Below, one piece after another: positions 1-11,168 of a stretch of 64,000 nt of DNA. The notes beneath the pieces were generated by a model, which was not told the DNA's origin, did no database searches, and saw only the letters and a list, made by a program, of their open reading frames with translations. This stretch comes from Forficula auricularia. Lineage: Eukaryota > Arthropoda > Insecta > Dermaptera > Forficulidae. The translations under genes were made by a program, and so were the position numbers. The stretch covers positions 10,022,378 through 10,086,377 of the forward strand of contig JALMQS010000030.1 in the NCBI GenBank assembly GCA_024734495.1, written 5' to 3'. Position 1 is the first letter of the stretch; every line of letters begins with the position of its first letter.

Positions 1-560
1 TTTTTTCATTTCTAGCCTTCTAGTGACCCATAGATTCTATATACAAAATTTGGTTAAGTTGGCTATTAAGGGTAAGAATTTTCATTTTTTAACCCCCCCC
101 CTTTGGGTGGTTAGTTTTTGCATTTCTAGCCTTCTAGTGACCCACAGATTTTGTATATAAAATTTGGTTGAGTTTGGTCCAAGAGCAAGAATTTTCATAT
201 TTTGACCCCCCCCCTTTTTGGGTGGTTTTTAGGGGAATTTTTTAAACAAAAGTTGTCAGAAATCGCATCCCCTACAACTTTGCTCATAATAAAATTTGCG
301 GTAGAGTTAATAGTTTAGGAGTTATTTGATAATTTTCATTCGTGCGCCCCCCAAACCCCCATCTGGGGTCAAAATATCAAATCGTTTTATTGTTAAAAAC
401 GTAAGTTAGAAGACATCTGATGTAAATATGAAATTTCATAATAATCCCTTCAGCCATTTTTACGTGAATCGTGAGCAACTTTTCGGAAACGACGGAAACA
501 TACAGACAGACAGACACGCAGACAGGAATTTTGTTGAGGGTGTTTTCGTTGATAACTTTG
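1..560 (+). repeat. Dispersed repeat family R1 (C-run / 'acaaaatttggtt' family), partial copy
   Basis: Two imperfect tandem units each contain a polyC run, 'gggtggttagtttttgcatt' and 'acaaaatttggttgagttt', followed by a 'cagacagacag' tail. The same family recurs at about 4955-5680 plus 6456-6690, 36046-36650, 53690-54010 and, inverted, 61630-62345. Short open frames inside it carry a translated CAGACAGA tail and look non-coding. The transposon class is unknown. Confidence 0.75.
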
Positions 561-1068
561 CTTGAAACGTGTGCAACCAAAATTTGGCGTGATTTGGATC
601 AATGTACAGACAAAACCTTAATTTTATATATATAGATATATGTAAATTTGTAGGTATTTGTAATTAAAAATATTTTGTATTGCAGTTTTCTAATTTATTA
701 ATATTGTTTTTTTTAATACCATATTATTTTTATCCATCGTCTAGTATTATTATTATTATTATTAAAGCGAAAGAAGTTTATTAGTAAAAAAAATTGTAAT
801 AAATATTTTTAAATCACAAAGAGAAATTACTCTCAATGCATTTCTTGTTGGAGCAATGTTCACTATTTGAGTCTACCGCTAGATGGGACTAGGATCGGCA
901 ATCTGGCAGATTCTAGCCTATTTGGAAGACTGAACTAGGGGATTTTTAATTTCAATCGCTGGCAACACTGAACACTAATAAGGTTACTTTACAATAGCTA
1001 AAAAATTACAACCAAACAAGATTAAAATATATATATTAATGATAATATGCTGTTAGATATTCACTAAA

Positions 1069-4000
1069 ATGAATTATCGTATCGTTATTATATTCATATT
1101 ATTTCAATTAAATTCCCCAGCTTTTGGGGAAGGTATATTTGATCAAATTAAAGATGTAATTTTAACTTCCGAGCAGATTTTATCAGACACCTTTTCAAAA
1201 TTATTAACCCAAGCTCAAAATATGGAAAATATCAAAGATATTCTTAATGCTGCAATTGAAGAAAACTGTACCTTTAAATGTTCTAACGGTCAGTTTCTTA
1301 AAATTATTCATTTATACATAAATTTATTAAATAATCCATATTTCAGGCAATAAACCTATTCCGAATAAATATCACAAACCAAAAAGCAATGGATGTGGGG
1401 TTGCTCAGTTTAAGGTATCAATATATTAAGGATATCAATTATAATTAAAATACAAGTGTTTTCTTGGAGATGGGCTGGTAAATATTAATGGGTTTTCAAA
1501 GAATTGATGAAAAAATTTTGCTTGCTTGATTTGTTGATTCCTCAAGAGAAATTAATGAGGTTGTTCTCTGCTTGAAGCAAATAAACATATACATTTGTTA
1601 TTATCATTTCCGTCCATAATCTGTATTAATTTCAAAGTTTGTAATAGGAAAGTCGGGACAAGTTTTTATGTGGGACTTTTTTATTTATCAGCCAATGTTT
1701 CGTCGACTTTGCCGACTTCTTCAGGGCTTCAAGTGGTCATGTCACACATTCGTCTAAATTTTCTTGTTAACTTTGTTATCATTCAAGGGCGGATCCAGGA
1801 ATTTTTTATGGGGGGGGGAGAATGTATATAAGGTGCCCGATGTATATAAGATCTACTTTTTATCTCGAAAGTGGGTCAGAGACGCCGCCCCCCCCCCTAC
1901 TCACACACATAGAACTTTATTTTCAATTTTAAAATTTTTTTAAAAAAATAAATGTTTTTTTTACAAATTTCATATCTCATATTTTAGGTTCATTAAAATA
2001 AAAAAATTGTTATAAATTCCCTGTCGATTTGGCCGCCGTTTTTTGGCCTCTGCGTGCGATGCACGTGTTGCACTTCTGCCAGGCACGGGCCTCTATGGAG
2101 GGGCGGTCGCCCCCTCCGCCCCCCCCCCCTGGATCCGCCCTTTGTTATCATTGAAGACCATCAGAAACACAAATTTCAAAAATATTTGGCACATTCACAT
2201 AAACAATTTTTCTTTCTTTTCTTTTTATATTAACAATTACATTAGATATAAAACAGAAATAACATAAATAGAATGAGGTAACACAGTTTTTAAAAACAGA
2301 ATAGAATCTTTTTTCTTTTGATCCTTTTATAAAGAAATCTCAAATTAAAAAAAAAACAATAACGAAGATAACAAGAAAATTTAGACGAATGTGTGGCATG
2401 ACTATTTGAAGCCCTGAAGAAGTCTGCAAAGTCGATGAAACGTTGGCTGATAAATAAAAAAGTCACACATAAAAACTTGTCCATATTTTCCTATTATAAA
2501 CTTTCAAAACATATACATTTGTTGAGGGACCAACTTACTATAATAACAAAACGAATTTGACCACATCCATTCGGATATTCGACCCTCATTAACCCACATG
2601 GGGTAATTTAACTCCGTTCACCGTCCGACCCATGATTTATTGATAAAATGAACACTCATTTTATTCGGTAGACATCCAAGAATAATGTATTGCCGAAAAT
2701 CAGCAAGAGCAAAAGCCGCTGCTAAGGTAGTTCTTTCGTGACAATCCACACAAAAAGTTTTAGCCCGTAATCACTCTATATATATGAACGGTGCTAAAAT
2801 TTTAGGTTATGTTTTTTTAACGTGACTGTACTTCTCACACTACTATATCTTCTTTATGAATGACTCGTTTCCAAGCCATTGATCTTATATCCCCACCACT
2901 AAAAATAATCGCCCAATATGTTTTTGTTTTTTTTTATTTTTTATCAAAACTACGAGGTAAATAATTTCAATTTTTTTTAAGTTACTCCGAATATATGGAT
3001 TCTAACAAATATTAGTTTTTCATCAAGATGGTGAAAGTCCTTCAATGAAAAAAAATAAAATAATGACCATATCCCCACCCTTTCCCTATCTACCCTATGT
3101 AAAAAATGTCATTTTTAATTGCAATTATTTCATGTTTGGTGTGGTAAATCGTCTTCAAATTTTAACAGTATGTGTATTATGCTTTTAATGACTTATATTC
3201 AAAGTTTCAAAGACTTCTTGAATTTTTGCATTTGTGAAACAAGTACATTAAATGAGAATTAACAGCATTTTTCTCCATAAGAATATGTTTGTTTATTTAG
3301 TTGACTAGGGCTTCAAGCAGTGGTTAATAGGTGTTAGGGGAGGGGGGCGGATTTACATTGAACTATTTATTCTATCTCGAATAAATGTCACCAATAAGAG
3401 AATAAAAAAACTGAAACGAAGGTTGTAGATGTGCGTTGAGCTAACCACTTGACCCCTCGGTACTGTTTCCAATTAGGACAGCAACCAATTCAGTAGGCCA
3501 AGACCCATGAAGGGTTGTCGAGCCAGAGATTTATTTATTTTTTTAATAAGAGAATAAGATTTAAAAAAAGACGTCAATATTGTTTTTCCCTCAACCATTC
3601 AAACATTACATACGCTGTCTGAGATCATGGTTGTCCTGCATAAAGAAAAGACCAAGTACAATTAGTAAATCTTTCTTTAAATGGTATAAATGCCTTTCAT
3701 CATTCCGCTCAGAAAAACACATTAGTTCTTGAACACCATACACTGCCAAACAAATTGCGCAACACAGGCCGTTGTGCAATTGTATGACAGTATATGGGAG
3801 TGTTTGACAAGTTTCAAAAATGTTTGAAATCTTTTACACAACGAGAGCGGTTGTGCAACGCGTTGTGTTGTGTATGGGCGAGTTGTGCAATATTTTCAAG
3901 GTTTTGATTATGAATGATGCGTTGTTCAATTTCTCTTGCAATGTATGGGTCCCGGCAAACGATGCGCAACTCAACGTTGCACAACGCTTTGTTACTCAAT

Positions 4001-7000
4001 TTGTTTGACAGTGTATGGGCTCCTTAAGACCCTCCACTTTTTTTCTCTCTCTTTCACTATTCTTTTTAAATTTTATTTATTCTCTACTTTATTCTAGGAT
4101 ATCTACTCAATAAAATGAGTGGTCAATTTTTAAAATAGACCTAAAACACCCAGAGATATTCCAATCAATGTTGTCCCTATCCCATTTTGAGCTGAGTCGA
4201 ATATAATAGACCGCTATGCATACAAATTTTCGGAAACTTCACTGGGATGGTTTCCCGTTGCCTTTATATTTGACATTCCAAAAATTCATTCCCCCCCCCC
4301 CCAGTATTTTATCATGTTTGTATTAGTATTATGCCAAATCATTCAAGTTTTCTATATAAATTGAGTTATAAATAATAACTAAAGGATTGTATATCCATAT
4401 GACAAAATTTATTTTTATTGTTTAATTTACAAAATTGAACTCAGAATCTGAAGAATTATATATAAAAGTAAATTTAATAATAAAAATGCAGTACAATACT
4501 TAGGTAAGTTTTATTTTTGAGCTTCTTAATTTTTTTCTTTGGAAAATAATAATAAAACAAATACACTATAACATTAATATTTATTAATTAAAAGAGGAAT
4601 AGCAGGGAATTGGTCAATAAACAAAAAAACAGAGTTTTTATTAAATGGGCAAGACGTTTCGTGGATTTATTTCGACTTCCTCAGTGGCCCATTTTATCAC
4701 TGTCAAAAGACAATTCCACTATGCGACGAAACATCCTTAATCTTTTTTATTATAACTACAATACATTCTTGGCTTCATTTATTCAACAATCCTGAAACTT
4801 TTATCTCCTTTCAACAATTAATTGTCTGTTTAAAAATAAAAACAACACAAAAGATTTTTATAATAATTTTGATTTTTTAATTGTTGAAAGGAGAAAAAAG
4901 GTTCAGGATTGTTGAATAATTGAGGCCAAGAATTGTATTGTAGTTATAATCAAATAAGCTGACGTGTTCTGATGTGGCCATCCATTTGACTTTACCATAC
5001 AACCTGGCCCCTCACTTATATTTAATATTTAATAAAATTATTTATAATCATGCAGGGGGGGGTTAGTTTTTCAATTTTTAGACTCCTGGGGGCCCACTAA
5101 TTATGTATACAAAATTTGATTGAGTTTGGTACAAGGGCCTAGATTTTAATTTTTTGACCCCCCCCTCCTCCTTTTGGGCGGTTAGTTTTTGCATTTTTAG
5201 ACTTCTGGGGTCCCACTGATTATGTATACAAAATTTGGTTGAGTTTGCTCAAATTGCCTAGATTTTAATTTATAACCCCCCTCCACCCAGCGCCGTAACT
5301 AGGCAGGTGCACCCGCACGGGGCCCAGAGATCTAGGGGGCCCTAAAACGAAATTTGTTAATTGAATTTTCTTTACAAATTTGTTTTACAAAAATTTTATT
5401 CGAGATTTTAAAACACAAATTTTTATATGATATCTATTTGAACTATAATTACTTTTTCCCAAAAAATATAGGGGCCCTAAAAAATTTTTTGCACAGGGCC
5501 CTAAAAAAGCTAGTTACGGCGCTGCCTCCACCCCCTTAATTTTGGGTCGATATGCACCAAAATCTAATCAGCTCTTAATCTCAATGGACCAAAACTACGT
5601 GTAAAATTTGGTTTCAATATTCACACTAGTTTTTGAGCTAGCTCGTTCACAAAAATTTGGTAACGCACAGACAACCAGACTTTTTTATGATAATGATGAG
5701 AGAAGGAGTTACACCAAAAAGGTGCAGCCCCTAAAGGCCTGGGTTGGCCCCTCCATCGTGAAAAGAAGAAGAGAGAATTTTATGGGTTGGGCAGGGGTCG
5801 AAGGTATCTGTGGATAAGGGTCTTAAATAGCTGAAGGTTGTAAGTCGCGGGAAAGATGGTGGCAGGGAGCGAGTTCCAGTCTCTGGAGGTCATAGGGATA
5901 AAAGATTTGGCGAAAGCGCTTGTTCGACTTTTATCAAATTTGACAGCGAAGGGGTGCTGAGCGTTTGAAAACCGCGTGTTTCTCGTAAAGAGGGCGTTAG
6001 GGGGATAATTGATTTCAGCTCGACTGAACAGACACCGTGATAGTATCTGTAGTACAGGGAAAGGGCAGAAACGGTTCTTCGGTGAGCCAGGGAGTCGAGT
6101 GAGTTGGTTAGAGCCGGGTCTCCTATTAGTTTAATTGCTCGGTTCTCAATTGCATCCAGTGTAGCAAGAGAATGCTTGGAGGCACCTCTCCACAGATGAG
6201 AGCCATATTCGAGACAGGGACGAATTTGAGCCTTATACAGTACAAGAAGTTGACTGGGAGTATAACAGCGTCTAGACCTAAAGGAGACCAAGCTTGCGCG
6301 CTTCAGCTTTAGCAGTGGTTGAGATATGGTCATTCCATGAAAGGTCAGACCGTAGAGTTACGCCTAGCTGCCTAGCATTGAAATTTTATCCCTGAATTCT
6401 AGTGAGTTTAAGTCGAATGATATGTTTGGGAGGTTTCTGTCGACGCGCCTAGAAATAAGGCAACACTAATAGACATTTTGACAAAACAATTATTATCTCG
6501 AAAAAATATAAATTTTTCGATGTTCACTTATTAGAGCTTTTTTGTAGAGCGAAATGCGATGGTTTCGCTCAATTTTTTTAATAAAAATAGTTTCCGCCGT
6601 TTTTGAGATATTTCGAAAAAAAGAAGGAAAAAAACACTTTTTTCATGCACGATTACAATACTTGACCATACCCTGTATGGTAAAGTAAAAGATTAAAGAT
6701 GTTTCGTCGCATAGTGGAATTGTCTTTTGACAAAATAGGCCACTGAAGAAGTCGAATTAAATCGACGAAACGTGTGGCCCATTTAATAAAAACTGTTTTT
6801 TATTTATTGTCCAATTCCCTGCTATTCCTGTTTTAATTAATACTTATTATGGATGCGAGTGATATACCATTAATATTTATTATGCATATTAGAACACCAA
6901 TTTATTATTCTTTTTTTCTTGTCCGTGGGTTTAGAGCTTGCCTATTTGTTGCGCTCCTGAGTTGATACAGCTCTGAAAAAAATCACAATTTAATTTAATC

Positions 7001-7446
7001 AAAATTATTAATAATTATTTTATTTCTTATTACGTTGTGTTTAGTTATTTACAGCACCCCAACAATATATTTTCAGATAAAAAATGAATACCTACCAGTA
7101 CCAGCAATGACTGGATGTTGTGATGTTCATGATATTTGTTATAGTACATGTGGATCTGAAAAAGAAAAATGTGATAAAGATTTTAAGGACTGTTTATATA
7201 AATATTGTAATCATTTAGATAATTCATTCGGTGATCTTGGAGTTTCAAGTAATTAATTAAACATATTTTCCTAATTAAAAGACAAGCCTATTTTATTTCA
7301 AATATTATTATTTTACAGAATGTAAATTAGGAGCAAAGGTTTTATATACAACTGTAATAGCTGCTGCTTGTAAATTTTATCAAAATGCCCAAAAACAAGC
7401 CTGTTATTGTCCTTCTATAAAAGAAAAATCCAAAACTGAATTATAA
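1069..7446 (+). CDS. PLA2G12: Group XII secreted phospholipase A2, four exons
   Basis: Exons are 1069-1288, 1347-1414, 7077-7248 and 7319-7446. All introns are GT-AG (donors gtcagt, gtatca, gtaatt) and the frame is continuous, giving 195 aa. Residues 1-20 are a hydrophobic signal peptide ending near AFG-EG. The calcium-loop region NGCG lies at 88-91. The catalytic signature CCDVHDICY lies at 110-118, with His114-Asp115 as the expected catalytic pair, and is followed by a cysteine-rich helix (STCG...C...F..CL...C) and a C-terminal CKLG...ACYC segment. Spacing and cysteines fit the group XII family rather than group I/II enzymes, so a secreted, calcium-dependent phospholipid-binding or hydrolysing protein is expected. 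Group XIIB members lack the catalytic His; this one keeps it. Intron 2 (1415-7076) holds two fold-back elements and several MITEs. A poly(A) signal follows 34 bases after the stop. Confidence 0.9.
1691..1728 (-). ncRNA. Hammerhead-ribozyme-like core, family A
   Basis: On the minus strand: agcc, then CTGAAGA, an extra A, stem GTCG/CGAC, GAAA, then CATT and ggc. Helix I can form from gcc/ggc flanking the core. Helix III is reduced to the A-C-A-T remnant of the self-complementary ACGT seen in sister copies. Self-cleavage is inferred, not shown. Confidence 0.45.
1784..2140. mobile_element. Non-autonomous DNA element (gggcggatcc termini) nested in A1
   Basis: Terminal inverted repeat gggcggatcc(agg) / (cct)ggatccgccc, with a 12-bp flanking direct repeat tttgttatcatt at 1772-1783 and 2141-2152. 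The ends are G/C-rich and the interior AT-rich, with no coding sequence. The superfamily is not assigned. Confidence 0.7.
2409..2450 (+). ncRNA. Hammerhead-ribozyme-like core, family A
   Basis: aagcc-CTGAAGA-A-GTC...GAT-GAAA-CGTT-ggct. The catalytic-core words CTGANGA and GAAA are intact, helix I can form (agcc/ggct) and helix III is the self-complementary ACGT. Stem II is partly eroded. It is the right arm of the 1600-2506 fold-back. Confidence 0.45.
2726..3250 (-). mobile_element. piggyBac-like MITE, eroded copy
   Basis: Begins ggtagttctttcgtgacaat, the reverse complement of the right ends at 19827 and 22337, and ends near gcatttgtgaaac, matching their left ends. The TTAA duplication has decayed here but is clear in the sister copies. 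Non-coding. Confidence 0.6.
3736..4018. mobile_element. MITE with ccatacactg termini
   Basis: Terminal inverted repeats ccatacactg(c/t)caaacaaattg at both ends, 283 bp, with an interior rich in repeated ttgtgcaac / gttgcacaac words. Open frames on both strands are by-products of the inverted structure. The superfamily is unassigned. Confidence 0.65.
4647..4690 (-). ncRNA. Hammerhead-ribozyme-like core, family A, with extended helix I
   Basis: Minus strand: gggcca-CTGAGGA-A-GTCG...CCAC-GAAA-CGTC-ttgccc. Helix I pairs gggcca with ttgccc (5 of 6), helix III is self-complementary ACGT, and the base before helix I is C, as needed at a hammerhead cleavage site. One mismatch lies in stem II. Confidence 0.5.
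5288..5524. mobile_element. hAT-like MITE
   Basis: Terminal inverted repeat cagcgccgtaactag / ctagttacggcgctg, 237 bp, flanked by an exact 8-bp duplication cctccacc (5280-5287 and 5525-5532), as expected of hAT elements. Inserted in repeat R1. Internal gggccc(taaaa) blocks are also inverted. Confidence 0.8.
5680..6455 (-). pseudogene. 5'-truncated LINE reverse-transcriptase 3' end
   Basis: On the minus strand an open frame (6333 to 5890, 147 codons) contains YKAQIRPCLEYGSHLW and LDAIENRAIKLIGD, typical of the region downstream of the reverse-transcriptase domain in Jockey/CR1-type non-LTR elements. A frameshift leads to the terminal MTSRDWNSLPAT motif near 5880-5850. The 3' end reads ggtgtaactccttctctcat plus a short A-rich tail at 5680. 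The element is 5'-truncated and inserted into an R1 repeat. Related 3' ends lie at 10.3, 30.1 and 56.6 kb. Confidence 0.8.
6738..6780 (+). ncRNA. Hammerhead-ribozyme-like core, family A
   Basis: ggcca-CTGAAGA-A-GTCGA...TCGAC-GAAA-CGTG-tggcc. Helices I and II are perfect, but the base at the cleavage position is G, which would block hammerhead cleavage. Right arm of the 4587-6867 fold-back. Confidence 0.45.
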
Positions 7447-7479
7447 TTGTATTCTTAATGTATTTAAATACATATATTC

Positions 7480-7485
7480 AATAAA
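7480..7485 (+). terminator. Polyadenylation signal AATAAA of the phospholipase gene
   Basis: Canonical aataaa 34 bases after the stop codon at 7446. The cleavage site probably lies before the LINE fragment starting at 7523. Confidence 0.65.
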
Positions 7486-7522
7486 ACATTATTTAAATTG
7501 ACTTATTTATTTATTTTTTCTT

Positions 7523-7818
7523 AAGGTCTGGCATGATGGTCTTCTTTTCAAATTAAAAAGAGACTTATCTCACCACCTCTACCTTATCATAAAATGTTAC
7601 TTAAAAGACAGACATTTTTACGTCAAATATGGGACGGAATTTTCTAAATTATTCCCTATTCACTCAGGAGTGCCCCAAGGAAGCGTGCTTGGGCCACTCC
7701 TATACCTTTTGTTTACAGTTGACTTACCAACAACAAACGATACTAGTACGGCGACTTTTGCAGACAATACGGCTATCCTTTTTTCTCAAAATCAACTTGT
7801 GATATATAATCAATTAAT
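7523..7818 (+). pseudogene. Jockey-type reverse transcriptase fragment with altered active site
   Basis: An open frame of about 98 codons reads ...SGVPQGSVLGPLLYLLFT..DLP.....TFADNTAIL, the fingers/palm blocks of a non-LTR reverse transcriptase. The catalytic FADD box is FADN (gac aat), so the second metal-binding Asp is lost. It starts without a Met just after the phospholipase poly(A) signal and is cut off by a fold-back element at 7819. A dead fragment. Confidence 0.85.
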
Positions 7819-8632
7819 TTTACGAACATGAATTTAGGTAATTTATCAAAGATTTTAATACAGTGGTACCTTGAGATACGAATGTCCTAACATACGAATG
7901 TTTTGAGATACAACATGAAATATTCTAAAATGTATACCTCGACATACAACGAAAAATTTGAGATACGAATTTGCGATTTGCCTTATTTGATGATTGGTGT
8001 CTCACATTCTTGCGTAACATTTTAAAAGAAGGCAGAAACAGACCTCTCTTGATCGTTACCTTATGAAGGTCTCACGCAGTGAAAGTCAGGAAAGTGAGGC
8101 CAAAATGGCCTGACGTTAAAGTGATGATTAATAAACATTGTGTGTTATTAATATATTAATAAACAAATTAATAAACATTATGTGTATTATTACTCGTTTA
8201 TCTATATACAAATTGTGTATATTATGTGTAATTTAACTGTGTTTTGGGTTAGTTTAATATCGCTAGAACGCATTAATATATATTACATTATTTTAAATGC
8301 GAAAAATTGCTTTAATGAGATACGATTTTTTTGACATACGACGATGATCACAGAACGAATTAAATTCGTATCTCAAGGTACCACTGTAGATATGCTTATA
8401 TTGCATGTAGAGAAGGTCCTGTCCCCTCGGGAGTCGGATCCAAGCACTAGTAAGCAACTTGGCTTTTGTTATATGTTGCATGTTTGGAGGGGATGGTGTC
8501 AAGGGTCTGACTAGTTCCCCGGAAAGCTTACTAGTTCTTGGGTTCGACTTCCGAGGGACAGGTACCTTTGTACATGCAATATAAACATATCTATTAAAAT
8601 CTTTGATAAATGACCTAAATTCATGTTCGTAA
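7819..8632. mobile_element. Fold-back element F with tRNA-like T-arm, hosting a Tigger-like MITE
   Basis: Outer inverted arms ttacgaacatgaatttaggt (7819 onward) and its complement (to 8632). Inner arms tagatatgcttatattgcat ... atgcaatataaacatatcta pair across 8387-8602. The centre contains gggttcgacttcc, a good RNA polymerase III B box, and the words ggaaagc and tagttc that recur in the fold-back at 50049-50225. Confidence 0.65.
7861..8386. mobile_element. Tigger/pogo-like non-autonomous element
   Basis: Terminal inverted repeat cagtggtaccttgagatacg / cgtatctcaaggtaccactg, 526 bp, flanked by TA on both sides (7859-7860 and 8387-8388). No transposase is encoded. It sits in the left arm of fold-back F, so it arrived later. 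Confidence 0.8.
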
Positions 8633-8738
8633 AAAGATTCTTTTATAAAATGACAATGGGGAGGGGATGATATCAATATGTATGAATTTATAAAATTGAT
8701 ATAGCACATGCGAACTATATTTTTAAATCTTATATCCT

Positions 8739-9015
8739 AAAGGGGTCCACTCTTGTTCCACCTCTGAGAAGAAATGACGAGAGGTGGAACACATCTTTAC
8801 AAGAGTGGACCCCTCGATATATAAAAAGACCTCCTGGAAGACCGCCAATCCGATGGGCTGACCCATTGGAATTCAGAACTCAGCTAGAATTCCGAATGGT
8901 AGAAGATGGGGGGTGCATTGGAGCACAATAGCGAAGGATAGAAGATTCTGGAGGAAAGTTGGGACCCGCGTGTGGCAGCCGCAACACAGAGGAACGGGTC
9001 GAATAAGCATAAGTA
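8739..9015 (+). pseudogene. LINE 3' coding remnant (GRPPIRWADPLE motif)
   Basis: A frame reads RPPGRPPIRWADPLE, then after stops and a frameshift, elements of a DR..W...G.RVA.A.. tail, the usual C-terminus of an RTE-like non-LTR polyprotein. The first part (8745-8810) is itself a short inverted repeat of ggggtccactcttgt. Degraded. Confidence 0.65.
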
Positions 9016-9684
9016 AGTATAACCTAAAATAACACCAAGAGTGAATTTTCTAAATAGAAATGGGTGGTGTGCTTGTGCAGCGATGAAAAGAACAAGACGA
9101 AGCCTAATTTATTATTTGTTGTTGTTAGTGTTGTAGGTACTTTAATAGCCGAGAGAACAGTAGAACTGTTGTACTGTGCCAAGAGTTTGGATGGATGAGG
9201 GAAGGTGCTGGGAGAGAAAGCCATAAACAAGGACTACAACAATCCAAGAGGCAACTGATCTGTAGTTTAAAAATACTGCCTAGCCAGAGTCTTCCTTTAA
9301 AAAAATCTGAAAAAAATGTTGCGTTCCATTCAGAAATGAAAATTGAACTGGCCGAATTTGATCTTTTTCTTAACGAGCATTTGAAAACGTACCTATAGTG
9401 AGCCAGTCAGGATGTGGAAAAACCAACTACCTATCTACCTTTGACAATTTATGTATAAAGATTGTTGCAATTAAAGAAGTTTATCTAATATAAAAATACA
9501 TATTCTATAAGTGGTTCGGCATTTTCCCAATATGGCTGATATATAGTATTTTGCCACCTAGTCTCACTAAATTTAAACATTATAGAATATCATTATTGTT
9601 ATTCAGTTCCATTATCAGAATTAAATGTGACAAATCAGAGGAAAAAAGGAACATTTAAACACCGTGTAAAAACATATGACCAAT

Positions 9685-9720
9685 TGCAACGTTTCGCCAA
9701 TTTATTGTGGATTCATCAGA
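9685..9720 (-). ncRNA. Hammerhead-ribozyme-like core
   Basis: Minus strand: CTGATGA-A-TCC...GGC-GAAA-CGTT-gca. CTGATGA and GAAA are intact, stem II has one mismatch, and helix III is ACGT. Paired with the inverted copy at 12458-12492. Confidence 0.45.
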
Positions 9721-9877
9721 CTCTATACAAAAAATAAATACAAATGAATCATTCAGAATCATCAAAATCAACCTAGACATAATATAATATAAATACCTTG
9801 ATCACATTTTTAAAACACTCGTCATTTAATTATTTTCTTACTAATCAGAATACATATATATATATATATATATATAT

Positions 9878-10863
9878 GGGTAGGCACTTATTGTGGGTAT
9901 TTTCTAATTTTTACGCTGGCAGAGGCTCATATGGTTCGAAATAAATAAAAAAATTTTAACATTTGCTGACTAGTTTCCCATCTAAATAACATGTGGATTT
10001 TTGGCATTGAACGATCAATTTTTTATTCCGGTCAAAGTAATATTTCAAAAAATTTGAATCTCTGTAAACTTTAGCCTTATAATAGTAGCTATCCTTCAGA
10101 GTTTTTTCAGATTTTTAGTTATTATAATTTTGGAGTTACAGCTATAACATACTGCCATATCTTAGTGTTAGTAAGTTGTAGACTTCAAAATTATAATAGC
10201 TACAAATCTGTAAAAATTCTGAAGGGTAGCTACTATTATAAGGATAAAATCTACAGAGTTTCAAATTTTTTAAACCATTGCTTTGGCCCGAATAAAAAAT
10301 TGATCGTTCAATGCCCTTTCCCTTTTCTATAGATACTATCACGGCAGGTGCTCTGATGAGATAAAATCAATAATTCCCCCCAAAGCATGCTTTGCACGTA
10401 GCACGCGTTTTGCCGACTCCCAACACTCTTTCGCGGTCAAATTAGAAAAGTGCCGGACCACTTCATTCGCCAATACGTATATCCCCATGACTTCAAGGAA
10501 CTGGAACTCTCTCCCAGCCTCCATCTTTCCCAGCACCATAATCTTCAAACCTTCAAACCGGAGTGCATAGACACCTATGTCTACACTCCTCTCACTTAAT
10601 CAACTTTCCCTTCTCTTCGGTAATGCAAGGGTCTTTCGAGATCCATAGGAGCTGCATCTTTACTGGTGCACCCCTTCTTGCATTCGATTGCATTAAAAAA
10701 AAAAAAATGCCAAAAACCCCATGTTATTTAGATGGGAATCTTACGTCGCTCTGAGGCACAGGTTAAAATTGAGATAGGGGCTTGAAACTTGGGGGATATT
10801 TTTTTTATTTATTTCGAATCTGCCAGCGTAAAAATTCGAAAATACCCAAAATAAGGGCCACCC
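9878..10863. mobile_element. GGGTGG(C)CC-family MITE split by a LINE
   Basis: Same termini and interior as the intact copy at 17624-18004: tacgctggcagaggctcata, ttgaacgatcaattttttat and their complements. A LINE 3' end interrupts it at 10316-10699 with a short atgcc duplication. A further copy lies at 52198-52834. Confidence 0.75.
10316..10699 (+). pseudogene. 5'-truncated LINE 3' end with A tail
   Basis: A plus-strand frame near 10480-10545 reads IPMTSRNWNSLPASIFP, the conserved C-terminal end of Jockey/CR1-type polyproteins. It is followed by a 3' UTR with ggtgcacccctt and an A-run at 10694-10706. Inserted in a MITE with an atgcc target duplication. A related broken fragment follows at 12668. 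Confidence 0.75.
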
Positions 10864-11168
10864 TAATATATATATACCAATATGAACACACTTTATTTCT
10901 ACAACACCATTGATTATTTAGAGTAACAATGGATTCAACCAGACCAACTGTACACCTTCGACTGATTCAAAAGGATTTAAAAAATACAAAAATAACTCTT
11001 ATCAATACATTATAATATTTAATCTAAACAAACTCATTTATATGGATTCAGCAGAATATATCAAATTCAAATAAACATTAATTAGGCTATTTTTAAAAAC
11101 ATTCTACTTCTATTTTCAAATTTTATATACCAAATTTGAATATTTCATTGTTTCTGTTTTACCTTTAA

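Larger units (their letters stand above)
1600..2506. mobile_element. Fold-back element A1 with hammerhead-like cores, 17-bp target duplication
   Basis: Two inverted arms meet around a nested MITE. The left arm reads the core on the minus strand (1691-1728); the right arm reads it on the plus strand (2409-2450). The flanking direct repeat aaacatatacatttgtt (1583-1599 and 2507-2523) is a 17-bp target-site duplication. It lies in intron 2 of the phospholipase gene. Confidence 0.75.
4587..6867. mobile_element. Fold-back element A2 with hammerhead-like cores, 15-bp target duplication
   Basis: The direct repeat cattaatatttatta (4572-4586 and 6868-6882) flanks inverted arms starting attaaaagaggaatagcaggg and ending with its complement. 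The cores sit at 4647-4690 (minus) and 6738-6780 (plus). The interior contains an R1 repeat (about 4955-6690) that itself hosts an hAT-like MITE and a LINE, showing at least three rounds of insertion within intron 2 of the phospholipase gene. Confidence 0.75.

Noticed and set aside
3814..4008. Frames on both strands with ttgtgcaac repeats
   Set aside because: Both lie inside a palindromic MITE; the open frames follow from its repeated composition.
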